From Otatea glauca (Eukaryota > Streptophyta > Magnoliopsida > Poales > Poaceae): DNA of 64,000 bases. The notes under the pieces are model-generated. The model was not told the DNA's origin and did not search any database. It saw only the letters and a list, made by a program, of their open reading frames with translations. Where the stretch lies: contig CM070717.1 in assembly GCA_036346275.1 (NCBI GenBank), positions 11,963,178 to 12,027,177 on the forward strand, given 5' to 3'. Position 1 is the first letter of the stretch; every line of letters begins with the position of its first letter. Shown piece by piece: positions 35,756 to 47,579 of the stretch. The position numbers and the translations under genes were made by a program.

Positions 35756-36952
35756 CCAATAGACAACTATTTTTCTATTTATTGGCTAGCCTCAGGAAAT
35801 GCTAGCCACGCCCTCTAGAAAAAAGCAGATTACAAAATAACTAAACTCATGTTACAAAAACATTACAACCATTTCACATTACAGGCATTACATCCAATTC
35901 ATCAATCAACTCAGATTACATCACAACGCGAAGCATATTACATATAGATTAATATTGCACGGCACATCTCTTTCAGAAATGAACTCAGATATATTAACCA
36001 AATGTAACCCAATAGCATTAACCAATTAATAGAATACACAACTACAATTTACAAATCCACAACACAAGTTTGACAATTAACCCAAATTGTAATTCAGAAA
36101 AAATACGACTCCTCAAGTTATAAGGCAGCGTGGAACTCGCCATTGTTGTTTACGACTTGACTAAGTAAGAAGGCACAAAGCTGTCCTCGAATTCGCTCCA
36201 GATCAGCCTCTTCCAACGCAGTTGTTACCTGATTGGGCGTTTTCTCAGTGACAAGGAGTTCCATGTTGTGGCAAACGTAGAATCCACAACGGTTATTTCC
36301 CTTTCCCTACTAGTGGCACTGCAAATATAGATTTGGTTAGTTCCAGAATCATTATTACATAGTTTACATAGGATTATTGTGTACAGTGGATACCGGAAAC
36401 TTAAAATCGTGATTCAGCTTCGCCCTGTCCTTGCCAGAAGGCCCTCCATAAGCTTTGTACACTTTGAACGCGCTACGTGATTGCAAGAGGTTAGCCTCAG
36501 CTATTCTAGGAGAAACATACACGTTGAACAACCTACATGACCATGTTATCTTTGGAGGAAACGTGATTAACTACCTGGTGATTAATTTTGCGATAGGTTG
36601 TAAGTCGTGGCTGCCACTCTATAAGGAATCAAGTTAAATAACCCGATTCGTCGATGGATGAATTACAATGAGAACCCAGTGAAACCTACACAGGTATATC
36701 GGCATGGTCAATTAACAGAACAGAGTTGCGAGCATAGTGCAAATCAAACTAGCACTTACCCTGGGTTGTGGGGTAAAAGTATGAACTCTTTATCTTTTTC
36801 AGCCGCCAAGGCCTCTCCGATGTATTTATCGACAAATCCTAAATCTCTGTCCATTGTTTGCTTGGAGACTATGTGTGGGTCCAGGAAACCCATCGGTTGT
36901 TTGTTCTGTCTCGCTTCCCGGATCATGTATCTAAATATACGAAAGCATTGAG

Positions 36953-36999
<47 letters not shown>
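36953..36999. repeat. (TA)n microsatellite
   Basis: About 22 uninterrupted TA repeats, lying in what should be an intron of the CACTA accessory gene. Confidence 0.98.
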
Positions 37000-37000
<1 letters not shown>

Positions 37001-38499
37001 CTTTATCGATATTACACGAATGTAGATCAGAATGCACACACTTACGATGTCCAAGATCTCAAGAGCGCGTCGAGGGCGTCGAGGTTGAAGACGTCAAAAA
37101 GGTCCTTGAAGTCGACTGTGAAGAATCCCCCCGATGACTCGTTGAATAGATGCTCAGGCTTGAAACTGACCGAGATACTCGTTATACGGTCTTGAACTGG
37201 CTTTTTAGCTTGTTCCATGCACCAATTCTGCAATCTAACGCAAGCCATAGAAAGGTTCTTCATGTGCTCTCCTGTTACAAAAGGCTCTCCTAGCTGGTAT
37301 ACTCGGGCCAGCGGGGCAATTGGATAGTCCAATTTCTTTGTGATCTGCTTCGCTTTGCCCTTGACTTTTTTTCTACCATAAGGAGTCTGCACGGGAGACG
37401 AGTGGGCACCATCCCACTGAATGCCCTTTGATGCAGGGGGCACAGGAGTCGATTTGGTGCCCTGCTGAGGTGCAACATATGTCTCAGGCAGTTGGGGAAG
37501 CTCCGGTGATGGAGGATGGGCGTCCAGGGAGATGTCGCTGCTGGGCCACTGGATAAAAGTGCGAATGGCGTCCCCCAGTGTCACAATCTCGTCGTTTGGG
37601 GGCATCGGTAGTGGGACGGTCTTGAAATTATCGTTTACACCGTCCACACTAACCTTCGTGAATCCCGGTGCCACAAGGGTGCCGTGCACCAGCGCCCCTT
37701 CAATAAACGGATACGCGACCCCCGAAGCAGCCGGAATAAGAATGGCACCATGGACAAGTCTCACTTGGAGAGTGCACCGCGTGGCCACCTACATAACGGT
37801 ACACAATTAGCTACTGCGTCCAACAGCTATTTGTATGGAGCATTCAAGACATATATATAAGTACCTTGATGTCACAGACAGGAGATTTCCCATGTTCAGC
37901 TGTGGAAGTGGCGGACGCACAGCTGCTCTTTTTGGTAGTGGGGCTAATTTGCCCACATACATCTGGGACTTGCGCAGGCTGATTATTGAGCCTTTCCTCG
38001 AGGCTTTTTATCTTATTGTTGAATTCTTCTCTTAGTCTTTCCTCAATCCTTTGTACTAGTCGTTCCTCTCGCTCTGCTTTGGTTCTCTTCCTACTCCGGT
38101 ATTTGTCTGAGTCGCCTGGAAATCCTGACTTCCAGGGAACAAAAACCCCAACGCCTCGCGTGCGACCAGGGTGTTCCTTGTTTCCCAAGGCTGTGGAGAG
38201 TACATCTTTCTCCCTGTCTGGCAAAAAAGTGCCCTCGAAAGATTGTTTACTCAACGCTACCTACAAGATCTCAAAAAGTTAATTCACTTACGAAATTACG
38301 GACTAATTACGTACAAAATTGGAAGTCCGATATCTTACCAGTCGTTGGCAGACTTCCTCGTCCGCAAGGTTTGTAAAGGAGACGGTGCCGGAAGACGTGG
38401 CACTTGACCTTGCTCTCAGCCAGTCTCTGGCGCATCGGTCAACGATACATGCAAATAACACACAGGCCTCCTCGTCCTCCCTCTCCCATTGGTCCCTCT

Positions 38500-39969
38500 C
38501 AAGGTTTCAAATTTCGGTTTCGGAATAAATTTCGCCCCGGGCCGGATAACGAAATTTTGAAATTTCGGAATTATTTTGGACAAAATTAGAATTTGAAAAT
38601 TCAAATCCGGTCCAATCCGGAAAAAAACAAAATTCGCGAAACCCAAATTTCGGGCGAAATATCCGAAATTTTGGGTTTTTTGCACTGACTGAAAAGTGGT
38701 CTAAACGTTATCGAAAAATTTTGAAATTTTTTTGGAGGTTCCTGACACAATGCTGATGTTCTCACAAAAATTTCAGCTGATGATCACATCTGAGGAATTT
38801 GTAAAAATTCGGAGAGTGGTACTGTCCTGATAAAACACTGACCGACAAGTTTGATCGGAATGTAAAATGGTACAAATCGAGTTATAAACTGTTGAAATTT
38901 TTTGTGCAAGGTTATTATCCATAACTAATGTTCTCATAAACATTTCAGATGATTATCACATGTGAGGAATTTTTAAAAATTCGTAGAGTGACGCTGTCCT
39001 GATAGAACACTGACCGACAAGTTTGATCCGAATGGAAAATGATACAAATGAAGTTATAAACTGTTGAAATTTTTTGTGCATGGTTATGATGTATTTATAA
39101 TGCTCTCATAAAATTTTCAGATGATTATCAAACTGTATGAATTTTTAAAAATTCGAACAGTACTACTACCATGTTAAAAGGCTTACCGGCAAACTTGAAC
39201 AAAATGAAAAATTATGTAAATCATAATTTTTTTTGAAATTTTTAAAGAATGGTGATAAGGAAGTTCTTAATATCCCATAAAAATTGTGATTCATGATCAC
39301 ACTCCAGTGAATTTATAAAATTCTTACAAGGCACAGTACCATTTATGTTCTTTTCTTTTTGATTTTTGAAATATAATATAACAAACGAAGTTCAATGCTT
39401 ACATAGATTTGATTGACCAAACAAAAAAAGTTGAAATTTTTTGAAAAAATTATATAATGTTACTGAGTCAATTATTAATCTCTAAAAAAAATTAGATCAT
39501 AATCACACTCAAAAAAATTTATAAAATTATGACAATATAACTGTCCCAATTATGTTCATTCTGTTTTTGATTTTTTAAAGATAAAAAATGAATTTAAATT
39601 ATTTTTAAACTTTTTATGTATGATTCTAATTTACTAAGGATAGTACCATAAAATTTTCAAATTATTATCATGCTTGTACAATTTTAAAAAAATCTGACAG
39701 TGTTTCTGCCAAAATTTTAAAATGTTTTAAAAATTAGGTTTTTCAACAAATTTTCATAGGAGATGACTTTCCTAAGGGTTATTGGACCAAATCCGGTCAA
39801 ATCCGGCCCTAAAACTTTCAAAACCGGCCAAAAAACACGAAATTTCAGCAGAAAAAACAAAATTTCGTATTTTACTGTAGCAATTTCAATTTTTTCCGGC
39901 GGTACTTGAGATTTCGGGGTGGTCCGAAATCCGAAATTTCGGCGAATTTCGCCGAAATTTTGAACCTTG
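38500..39969. mobile_element. hAT-like MITE inside the CACTA accessory gene, TSD GTCCCTCT
   Basis: The left tip is CAAGGTTTCAAATTTCGG and the right tip, inverted, is CAAGGTTCAAAATTTCGG. GTCCCTCT is present on both sides (38492-38499 and 39970-39977), the 8-bp TSD of hAT elements. The host exon's reading frame can be followed up to each side of the element, confirming the boundaries. The 1.47-kb interior is AT-rich, with repeated 'aatttttaaaaattcg' motifs at about 200-bp spacing and no transposase. Confidence 0.85.
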
Positions 39970-41246
39970 GTCCCTCTTCCCCGCGTACCCAGTGGTGCCA
40001 AGCCTGTGGGGGTGGGTGCTCCTTGCCTGCAGGGCCTTGTGGCTTCACTTTGACGCACGAATTCATCCGTCGTCTTCGCCTCAACAAAATTTTGCCATAC
40101 GTCCTCAGTAATGAACCCGTACTTAGAGAAGGGAGTAATGTCCTTATTGACATATTCCTTGGCAAGCGTGCTCTTGAAATTCTTCCACGCTTTTCCCACC
40201 ACTAGCAGTGCATACCGTCGCACTAAGATCACAAAGTCTTTTGGGATATCGAACGAAGACATAATTTCTGTCACCAAGTCGTTGCGGCTCTCATCAGTCA
40301 GCGACTTCCGGGATGGACAAGTGATGGGGACCCGTTCCCGTGCGACTATCCCGCACAATGTCCTAAATGCATTCACCGCCTTTCTTGGTTCGGTGGGGGC
40401 TCCATCCTTTCGATCAACCGCTGTGATGGTATATCATTCCGTAGGTCTTTTATTTGCTCCTCTTGGACCTCGAGAAGGTTTTCTTTGAGATGACTCATTA
40501 CATCCTTCAGACGGCGAATGAGGGGACACAATCTTGCAATCTAGGCTGGTTGTCGTGGCACAACAGGAAAGAAAAGTAACAAACATGGAAGGCTACCAAT
40601 TGATGGCTGCTTTTATTTAATGGGTACAAAGGTAGTTCAGAGAAGGTAAGTTGAGAGAAGCAATTCATGATATTTTAGTTATAAGTTCTCAGAAGTAATG
40701 TCTAACTTGGTCTCTAACACTAGTCTGACAATAGCAAAGAATTAAAAAATGTGCCCTCATCTCAAACAAATATCTAGTTCTGATGTTCTTTGTTACTACT
40801 CGTACATATCTCACTGCTTTGTTTCTACTCATACTTCATAATGTAGGTATGTAACAACAAGATTACATGCAGTTTTTTTACCTAAGATCTTAAAGAAACC
40901 TATTGTGTTCTAAGGAAAATACATGACACCAACAAATACATGAATATCTCTACATGTACAACGAAAATCGCTATGGGGCAGAATGGAACAACGTCAACGA
41001 AAATCGCTAGGGTTTTTGCTTCTCCACCAGCCGAACGAAAATTGGTGAGAGGGGAGCGATTATCGGCACTTACCGAGCGAAAATCGATGGGGGAGGCGTC
41101 GGCGAGGGGGCATCGTCGTCGATGGGGAGGGGTTGACGAGGGGGCGCCGTCGGCGATGGGGAGGCGTCAACGAGGGGGCGGAGACGAATACTAGGGTTTT
41201 GAGCGCGTGAGTGGAAGAGTGGAGAATGAATGATCTGCAATAGTGG

Positions 41247-41256
41247 CCTTTTTATA
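41247..41256 (-). promoter_or_regulatory. TATA box of the CACTA accessory gene
   Basis: TATAAAAAGG on the minus strand, upstream of a GC-rich leader containing AAAACCCTAG. It lies just inside the internal palindrome array (41265-41500). Confidence 0.6.
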
Positions 41257-41264
41257 GGTCTCCC

Positions 41265-41500
41265 ATATCACAAACGGTTCTAGATTAGAACCGTCTGTTA
41301 TAATAATCTCACAGACGGTTCGTAAATAGAACCGTCTGTGATATTATTTATCACGACGACGGTTCTATATTAGATATTAGAACTGTGCAGGATAGTTTTT
41401 ATCGCAGACGGTTATGTATTAGAACCGTCTGTGATATAAACTATACTAGACGGTTCTATTTACGAACCGTCTGTGATAAAGATTGACACAGACCTTCATT
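41265..41500. repeat. Internal palindrome array of CACTA
   Basis: At least four palindromic units of form CAGACGGTTC(N)nGAACCGTCTGTGAT, resembling the subterminal motifs at both ends but with GGTTC/GAACC arms in place of GGTTTT/AAAACC. It lies between the 3' end of the TNP2 gene and the promoter of the accessory gene, far from either tip. Confidence 0.9.
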
Positions 41501-41689
41501 GCTAAGGTAAATCCAAAGTTTGGCCTTCTTGACATAATGTATACTGTATATGGAATTGTAGATGAAGCAATATCAGTAAAGGAAAGGAAACTATATTAAA
41601 TAAATCAGATGCATATATACACAAAGTTGTTTTTAATTTCGAGCATCTCATTACAAACAACTCTATTATCTTCTAGAGTACACTTAAAA

Positions 41690-44600
41690 TCATAACTCCA
41701 CTTGCTTATTCTTTTGTATGAAAATTAGCCCTTCATGATGATCGACGCGTGTGTAGCTAGCTTCTTCGGGTTGTTCTTCCTGGACTGTGATGCTCTTTCC
41801 GATAGGAGGCAACTCTTCGAATTGATTGTATTCTTCCTTGTCTACTACATTCTCTACTCCGACAATCCTCTTTTTTCCCTAAAGAACTACATGTCTCTTC
41901 TTGTTGGACGGGTCGATTACATAGAATACTTGAACAGCTTGGTTAGCGAGTATGAATGGTTCATCTTGGTATCCGACGCGTGAGAGGTCGACAGTAGTGA
42001 CACCGTACTTGTCAACCTTCACGTGCTGGAGGTGGACCCAACGACACCGAAATAAGTGGATCTTGAATAGTACATAGTCGAGCTCCCAAATCTCCTCTAT
42101 GAACCCATAGTAGGAGCTCCTCGTTGACCCAACGGTATTGAACGCATCTATGCGTACATCGCTATTCTGGTTTGTGCTCTTCATATCCTGATCTCTCGTG
42201 TAAAATGTGTACCCATTTAAGTCGTATCATTTCCATTTTACAACTGTAAATGTTGGCCCTTTTGCCAACCATGTGAGCGTATCACCTGACGAGGTCCTAG
42301 TGATGGGTCGCTCCTTCAGCCATCTGTTAAACTGAAGGTTATGCTGTCTCGTGATCCAAGACTCTTGCCACTTCAGATTCTCTTGCCGTAGCCAGTGCTT
42401 ATGCTCGTCGATGTACGGGGACACTACAGCCATGTGTTGCAAAACCGTGAAATAAGCTTGAGCATAGGAAGCCGGATCAGGCGTGATTGCTTTCCTTCCG
42501 ATGGTCCCGATGCCCTGGAGTCTCCCCTCATGGCGAGATCGAGGCACACCTATTGGTTCGACCTGAGCCATGTAATCGACGCAGAACTCTACGACTTCTT
42601 CGGTTGCATAACCTTCGACAATGCTACCCTCCGGCCGAGATCGATTCCGTACGTAGGACTTGAGAATTCCTATATACCTCTCGAATAGGTACATGCTACG
42701 TAGGAACTCGGGCCCGCATATCTATCTCTATCACAAGGTGAACAACCAGATGGACCATGATATTGAAAAATGACGAAGGGAAATACATCTCAAGATTACA
42801 TAGAGTCATCACCACCTTAGCCTGCAGTGCATCTAGTGCTTCGGGATCGATGACCTTCTGAGAAATTGTGTTAAAGAAATAACACAGCCTCGTGATTGTC
42901 TCCCGGACCTTGACTGGCAAAATACTTCTAATTGCCACAGGGAGCATTTGTGTCATCAGCACATGACAATAATGAGACTTCATGCCAACTAATTTCAAAT
43001 CTTGCATCGAAACAAGTCTCTTCATGTTAGAGGAGTAACCGGACGGAACTTTCACACCATGCAAGCACTGGCACAATTCAGTTCTCTCGGCCTTAGACAA
43101 AGTGTAACAAGCAGGTTCGCAGTATGTTCGGCCTGTATCTGTCTCTTTCGGTGCTAACTCAGGTCTTATACCCATATCGACCAAGTCAAGGCGTGCATTG
43201 ATACTGTCCTTTGATTTGCCTTTAATATTCAATAAGAGACCAATCAAACTATCACAGACATTCTTCTCCACGTGCATCACATCGATGCAGTGCCGAACTT
43301 CTAAGTGCTCCCAATAAGGTAGGTCCCAAAATATTGATCTCTTCTTCCACGTGCTCTTCTCACGGAACCTCGATTTACGCCCCTTTCCAAACGCAACATC
43401 CAAGTTCTTAAGCATATCATGGATATCTATCCCACTTACAGGCTTTGGAGCTAAACCGTCTTCGTTCGTTCCATCGAATTGTTTTTTCATTTTGCGGTAT
43501 GGGTGATTCCTCCGAAGGAACCTACAGTGATGCATGTAAACAGTTTTGCGCGAGTGATTCAGCCACACACTCTCGGTATTGTCTAAGCAGTGAGTGCAGA
43601 CTTTGGTTCCTTTTGTACTCTGGCCTGATAGGTTACCAAGGGCAGGGTAATCATTTATGGTGCAGAACAAAAGGCAGTGCAAAGTGAAGTTTTCTCGTTT
43701 GTACGCATCCCATACTTGTACCCCGGGAACCTATAGTGTTTTCAGATCTTCCACCAATGGTGCTAGGTACACATCAATATCGTTCCCAGGTTGTTTCGGT
43801 CCTTGGATAAGTACAGACAACAAAATGTACTTCCGCTTCATACACAACCAAGGAGGAAGGTTGTAGATACAGAGATTCACGGGCCAAGTGCTATGTCGGC
43901 TACTCATGTTACCGAAAGGATTCATTCCATCTGTACTCAATCCAAACCTTATATTCCCACCGAATTCTTGAAACCTCCTATCGATGTCTCTCCATTGGAT
44001 GGAATCAGCAGGGTGCCTTAGCATTCCATCGTTCTTACGCTCCTCCGAGTGCCAACGCAACAGTTTTGCCTCATTTGGGTTCGCAAACAAACGCTTCAAA
44101 TGAGGAATTATAGGTAGATACCATGCCACTTTAGCAGGAGGTCCTTTCATCACCTGGATGCCCTCACTGTCATCATCTGAATGACTCTTACGCTTGTACC
44201 GGGATGCGTTGCACACAGGACATATGTGCAAGTTCGCGTACTCTTGGTGGTACAGGATACAGTCGTTCGGACATGCATGTATTCTTTCTACATCCATTCC
44301 CAAGGGACAAAGAACCTTCTTAGCTTTGTAGGTGGTTGTCGGCAACTCGTTTCCCTCGGGAAGCATGTCCGCCAATAAACGTAACAGCGCTGTGAAACTC
44401 TTATCGGACCAACCGTTGCTTGCTTTCAATTTCAGCAGTTCAAGCACGGATGACAATCTTGTGTATTTCGACTTGCAGCCTGGGAACAAAGGTTTCTCCG
44501 AGTCCTCCATCAAGCCCCGGAATTTACCATATTCTCTATCATCACGGTTCCCTTCTACATCGCGCAGCATCTGATTCAGATTATCTTCCTGCAACCTATC

Positions 44601-44923
44601 CTCATCGGAACCACAATCGATATGACCATCCGACATATCATTGACTTCGTCGACCATGTTAATACCTGCTTCTTGTATCTCCTGCTCTTCACCGTGACTG
44701 GTCCAACATGTATACCCCCTTTTGAAATCCCTCATAATCAAGTGTGCTTCGATTTGCGCAAAGTTTCGAAACATCTTCAGATTCTCACAGTCAATGCACG
44801 GACAAGACATAAACTGCCCCCCTTATTAAACATATCCTCTTCTGCAGCTCTTCTAAAAGCGGAGACGCCATTAATGTACTCGGCACTCACACGGTTCTTA
44901 GTGTACATCCATCTTTGGTCCAT
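41690..44923 (-). pseudogene. TNP2-type CACTA transposase (Transposase_21), five lesions
   Basis: An essentially single-exon frame of about 1,077 codons starts at the ATG on the minus strand at 44921-44923 and ends at 41690. The N-terminus is a transposase-associated domain (MDQRWMYTKNRVSAEYI, then CPCIDCENL and YTCWTSHGEE). The Transposase_21 core includes CPVCNASRYK, GLSTDGMNPFGNMSS and LHCLLFCTINDYPALGNLSG. After it come DUF4218-like and DUF4216-like parts (MYLFERYIGILKSYVRN and DLSRVGYQDEPFILANQA). It would bind and cut the element's ends. Lesions: a frameshift in the G-run at 44818-44823, stops at 43731-43733, 42227-42229 and 41879-41881, and a frameshift near 42715. Reading on each side stays in family. 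Confidence 0.9.
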
Positions 44924-45233
44924 CTACGCCAAGCATATAGCATTTAGTGTTAATGCAATTAAAACCCATTACTACCCTTACATAGAAAGAACACATGAAT
45001 CTACAAGCTAAATCTAAAAAATCATCAAATTCTATCCTTACCAAGCTAGATCTTGAATATACTGCAATTAGACACCGTTACTAACCTTAGATCACCAAAA
45101 TCAAATGGATCCTCAATCACCCTTCAAAATCAACGGTCTTCTTTTACCAAATCGCCTCACAGTCGCACAGCCGCAACCAAATGAAAATAGATCCCGAAAC
45201 CCTAAAATGCGCACCAAGTGGCTCGGGCCTCTG

Positions 45234-45242
45234 TATTTTATA
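45234..45242 (-). promoter_or_regulatory. TATA box of the TNP2 gene
   Basis: TATAAAATA on the minus strand, immediately inside the right subterminal array and about 310 bp before the TNP2 start codon. Confidence 0.55.
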
Positions 45243-45249
45243 TTGCTGA

Positions 45250-45580
45250 TAGAAATCTCAGACGGTTTTATAAAAAAACCGTCAATGATAAACATAGCAT
45301 TCCAAACGGTTTTATAAAATCGTCTGTGATATATGACAGACGGTTTTATTACGAAACCGTTTGGGATAATACGTGATATTACAGACGGTTTTATAAAACA
45401 ACCGTCTGTGATATCTTCCCAGGCGGTTTTTAACTACAACCATCTGTGACATTGATGTATATCATTGACAGTTTTTGTAGAGTACCGTCTGTGATAATGT
45501 CACTGACGGTTTCAATATAAAACCGTCAGTGATATTATTTGTCACAGACGGTTTTGAGAAACCGTCTGTGATGAGGCGTC
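45250..45580. repeat. Right subterminal palindrome array of CACTA
   Basis: Five to six units of CAGACGGTTTTATnAAACCGTCTGTGATA type, spaced 50-70 bp, next to the right tip at 45605. They match the left array in motif and spacing. Confidence 0.88.
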
Positions 45581-45608
45581 TAATATAAGCCTTTCTGTAG
45601 TAGTGTTT

Positions 45609-47579
45609 AATGGTAAGCATATTAGAATAGTAGAGATGATGGGATTTGAGGTGAACCTTCTTTTAAAGGTATATGGATTCATTTGTTTGTGTGGTCTTAT
45701 GGATGGATGCCTTTGGCTAAGGCGCTCTGATTTATGTGTATTAGAGATTCCCCATGTTAGTTTGCATTTTTACCAAGTTGCGGAGTTAGCTTTGATGATT
45801 GAAAATGAGGATGAAAGAAGGATTAAACATGAAGTAATATGTTGGTGGATTTTGACTGCATTACTCCGTGGAATAACGCATTTCAATTGTCTTTTCTAAG
45901 ATATTAGTAATTCTATCTCGGCTAGAGATGGATTTAACTAAACAGTGTGGTAACTGTGAATGTCTCTAAAAGGTAAATCTTATGATCGTTCTTAAGTGAT
46001 TTTTGTTGGTGAAGTTGTTTTCTGCTGGGAAATAAAAATTTCCCCTTTCTCTTGAGAAAGGTGATCGTTGTTTTGTGAAAGAAGTTTGAGTTCTAGGATT
46101 GATTTTCTCTTCTTGAATTGTTTGGTTTTGGGCAAAATTTATGTGATGTTTCTCTTTTAATTTGAATGACTTCCCGGTGTGAAGTTTCACGTATTGGATT
46201 TTAGGGTGGTAAGAGTGGTTTATGTTGTTAAAGAGAATCGAGATTTCCTTTGTGTGCTAGCTTGGTAAAAGGAAAGGAAATGACCATTGGTTTTGTTCGG
46301 TACAATAAGTTATTGTACTCTTTAACTTGGTTTCTTGAGTAAAAGAATTTGGGGGCGAGACCTTCTTAGGAAGAGAAGCGAGTATGGGTTAGTAAAGACT
46401 TTTGGTCCAACCTTTGTTAGGTGGGTTCCTCAATTGTTAAAGAGTGGAGAATAACGGAGGTTTTTGCGTGTCTCGATCCTTATTTTCTTGGGAGGATAGT
46501 TTGGTTGCGATGTTCCTTGTAGGGCTTGTTTAAGCTTTGTTAGTAGACCACTCGAAAGTGGTTAGTATTTACAAAATCGTTACCGTAGTATATCTGAGTA
46601 TTTGGTTTCATGGGATGAGTTGTGGTTTGGACAATCCGAAGTGGATTGTTCGGTGTGGATGTTTATCTTGGGTAGTTGTCCCTTAGTTGTGAAGTATACC
46701 TGGTATAAAGCAGATTAAAGATTGCATTGTGGAATCTTTGTGGAAAAAGAGATTGTGCTATAGTGGACTAATCCTTTTAATGGTATTGACCCTTTTTGTA
46801 AAGGTCCACCCATTTGGGAGAGTTGGGAATCTGTTTTTGGTTCCTAGGAGGTTCAAGTTTGGAACCATGGATGTTCAAGCGGTTGGTATGGGTGATATAT
46901 TCATAATTGGTTTAGAAGCTTGCGAGAGTGAAATTTCTTGTGTGGTTGCTGTCGTCTGGAGTTGAACGATCCGTGGTAGAGAGGTTGAGAGAGGAGATCA
47001 GAGTTTTGCGATTGATGTTGAAGAGGCAATTTAGAGTTGAGTTTAGAGATTGGTACCATGTTCTTCCAAGAGAAATCATTGGTTATTTGGAGGTTGTACC
47101 TTGTAGTGCCAAAGAAAAGTTTTTTCTAAGTTACATCAGACTGTTTGCGATAGTGGTATACTATGGGAATCTGGCATATCGATTGATTATGACTGAGTAC
47201 TTGCGTGGGTGCATTGAGGTTGCAGGTTGAGAAGGTTCTTACAGAATTCCTTATTCAAGAAGTCCCTGAGGGATCTGAACTCGAGGTAGTATTATTAGGC
47301 GTTGGTCCTTGAGCAAGGCTATGCCTTCGAGTCTTGTCCCATGTAATTTAAGGAGAAGTTAAAGTGAATGTTGAGTCGTGAGAATGAGAAATGAGTTAAG
47401 GTGCTTGCTCGGAATAATCTGAGAGAAAAGTGACTTGGAATTCGAAGTCTCTTATGCGTGAGAAATTTGCAGAGTTGTTTCTACCAGGTATGTGTTGTGA
47501 TTTAAATTTGTTGATCGATCTATTTTGTTTAGTTGGGGTTCATTGAATTCGGGGTCGAATTCCTTTGAGGGGAGGAGAA
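45609..47579 (+). other. LARD internal domain, right part
   Basis: It begins right after the CACTA TSD and ends with the purine tract before the 3' LTR. Short open frames (45603-45899, 46729-46965, 46928-47230) have no recognisable retroviral motif. It could contain a very decayed pol; I see no RT or integrase signature. Confidence 0.6.

Larger units (their letters stand above)
36118..40547 (-). pseudogene. CACTA accessory gene: Transposase_24 domain plus Ulp1-like (C48) peptidase
   Basis: Read leftward from about 40547. An N-terminal exon carries a Transposase_24 (Ptta/En/Spm) signature around ITEDVWQNFVEAKTTDEFV. After the MITE insertion comes a charged coiled-coil exon (RKRTKAEREERLVQRIEER near 38000-38090) and a 248-codon frame (37042-37788) ending DVFNLDALDALL. 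Further exons give FILLPHNPG (about 36760), AFKVYKAYGGPSGKD (about 36400-36450) and NRCGFYVCHNM (about 36250-36280), the catalytic-Cys region of Ulp1-type peptidases. The stop is at 36118. Damage: an in-frame TGA at 40434-40436 and a 1.47-kb MITE. A TATAAAAAGG box on the minus strand at 41247-41256 is its likely promoter. The peptidase's role in CACTA biology is not established. Confidence 0.75.
35490..45605. mobile_element. CACTA (En/Spm) transposon, 10.1 kb, TSD TTT
   Basis: The left tip reads CACTACTATAGAAAAGCTTAT; the right tip, inverted, reads CACTACTACAGAAAGGCTTAT. TTT flanks both ends (35487-35489 and 45606-45608), the 3-bp TSD of CACTA elements. Subterminal arrays of CAGACGGTTTT..AAAACCGTCTG palindromes lie inside each tip. 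It encodes two minus-strand genes: a TNP2 transposase (41690-44923) and a Transposase_24/Ulp1-type protein (36118-40547). Both are damaged, so this copy is probably non-autonomous now. It sits inside the LARD-like element and itself carries a hAT-like MITE. Confidence 0.95.

Noticed and set aside
39906..40488. Plus-strand frames of 99 and 125 residues
   Set aside because: They are antisense shadows of the minus-strand Transposase_24 exon.
43445..44644. Plus-strand frames across the TNP2 region
   Set aside because: They are antisense to a strongly recognisable minus-strand transposase.
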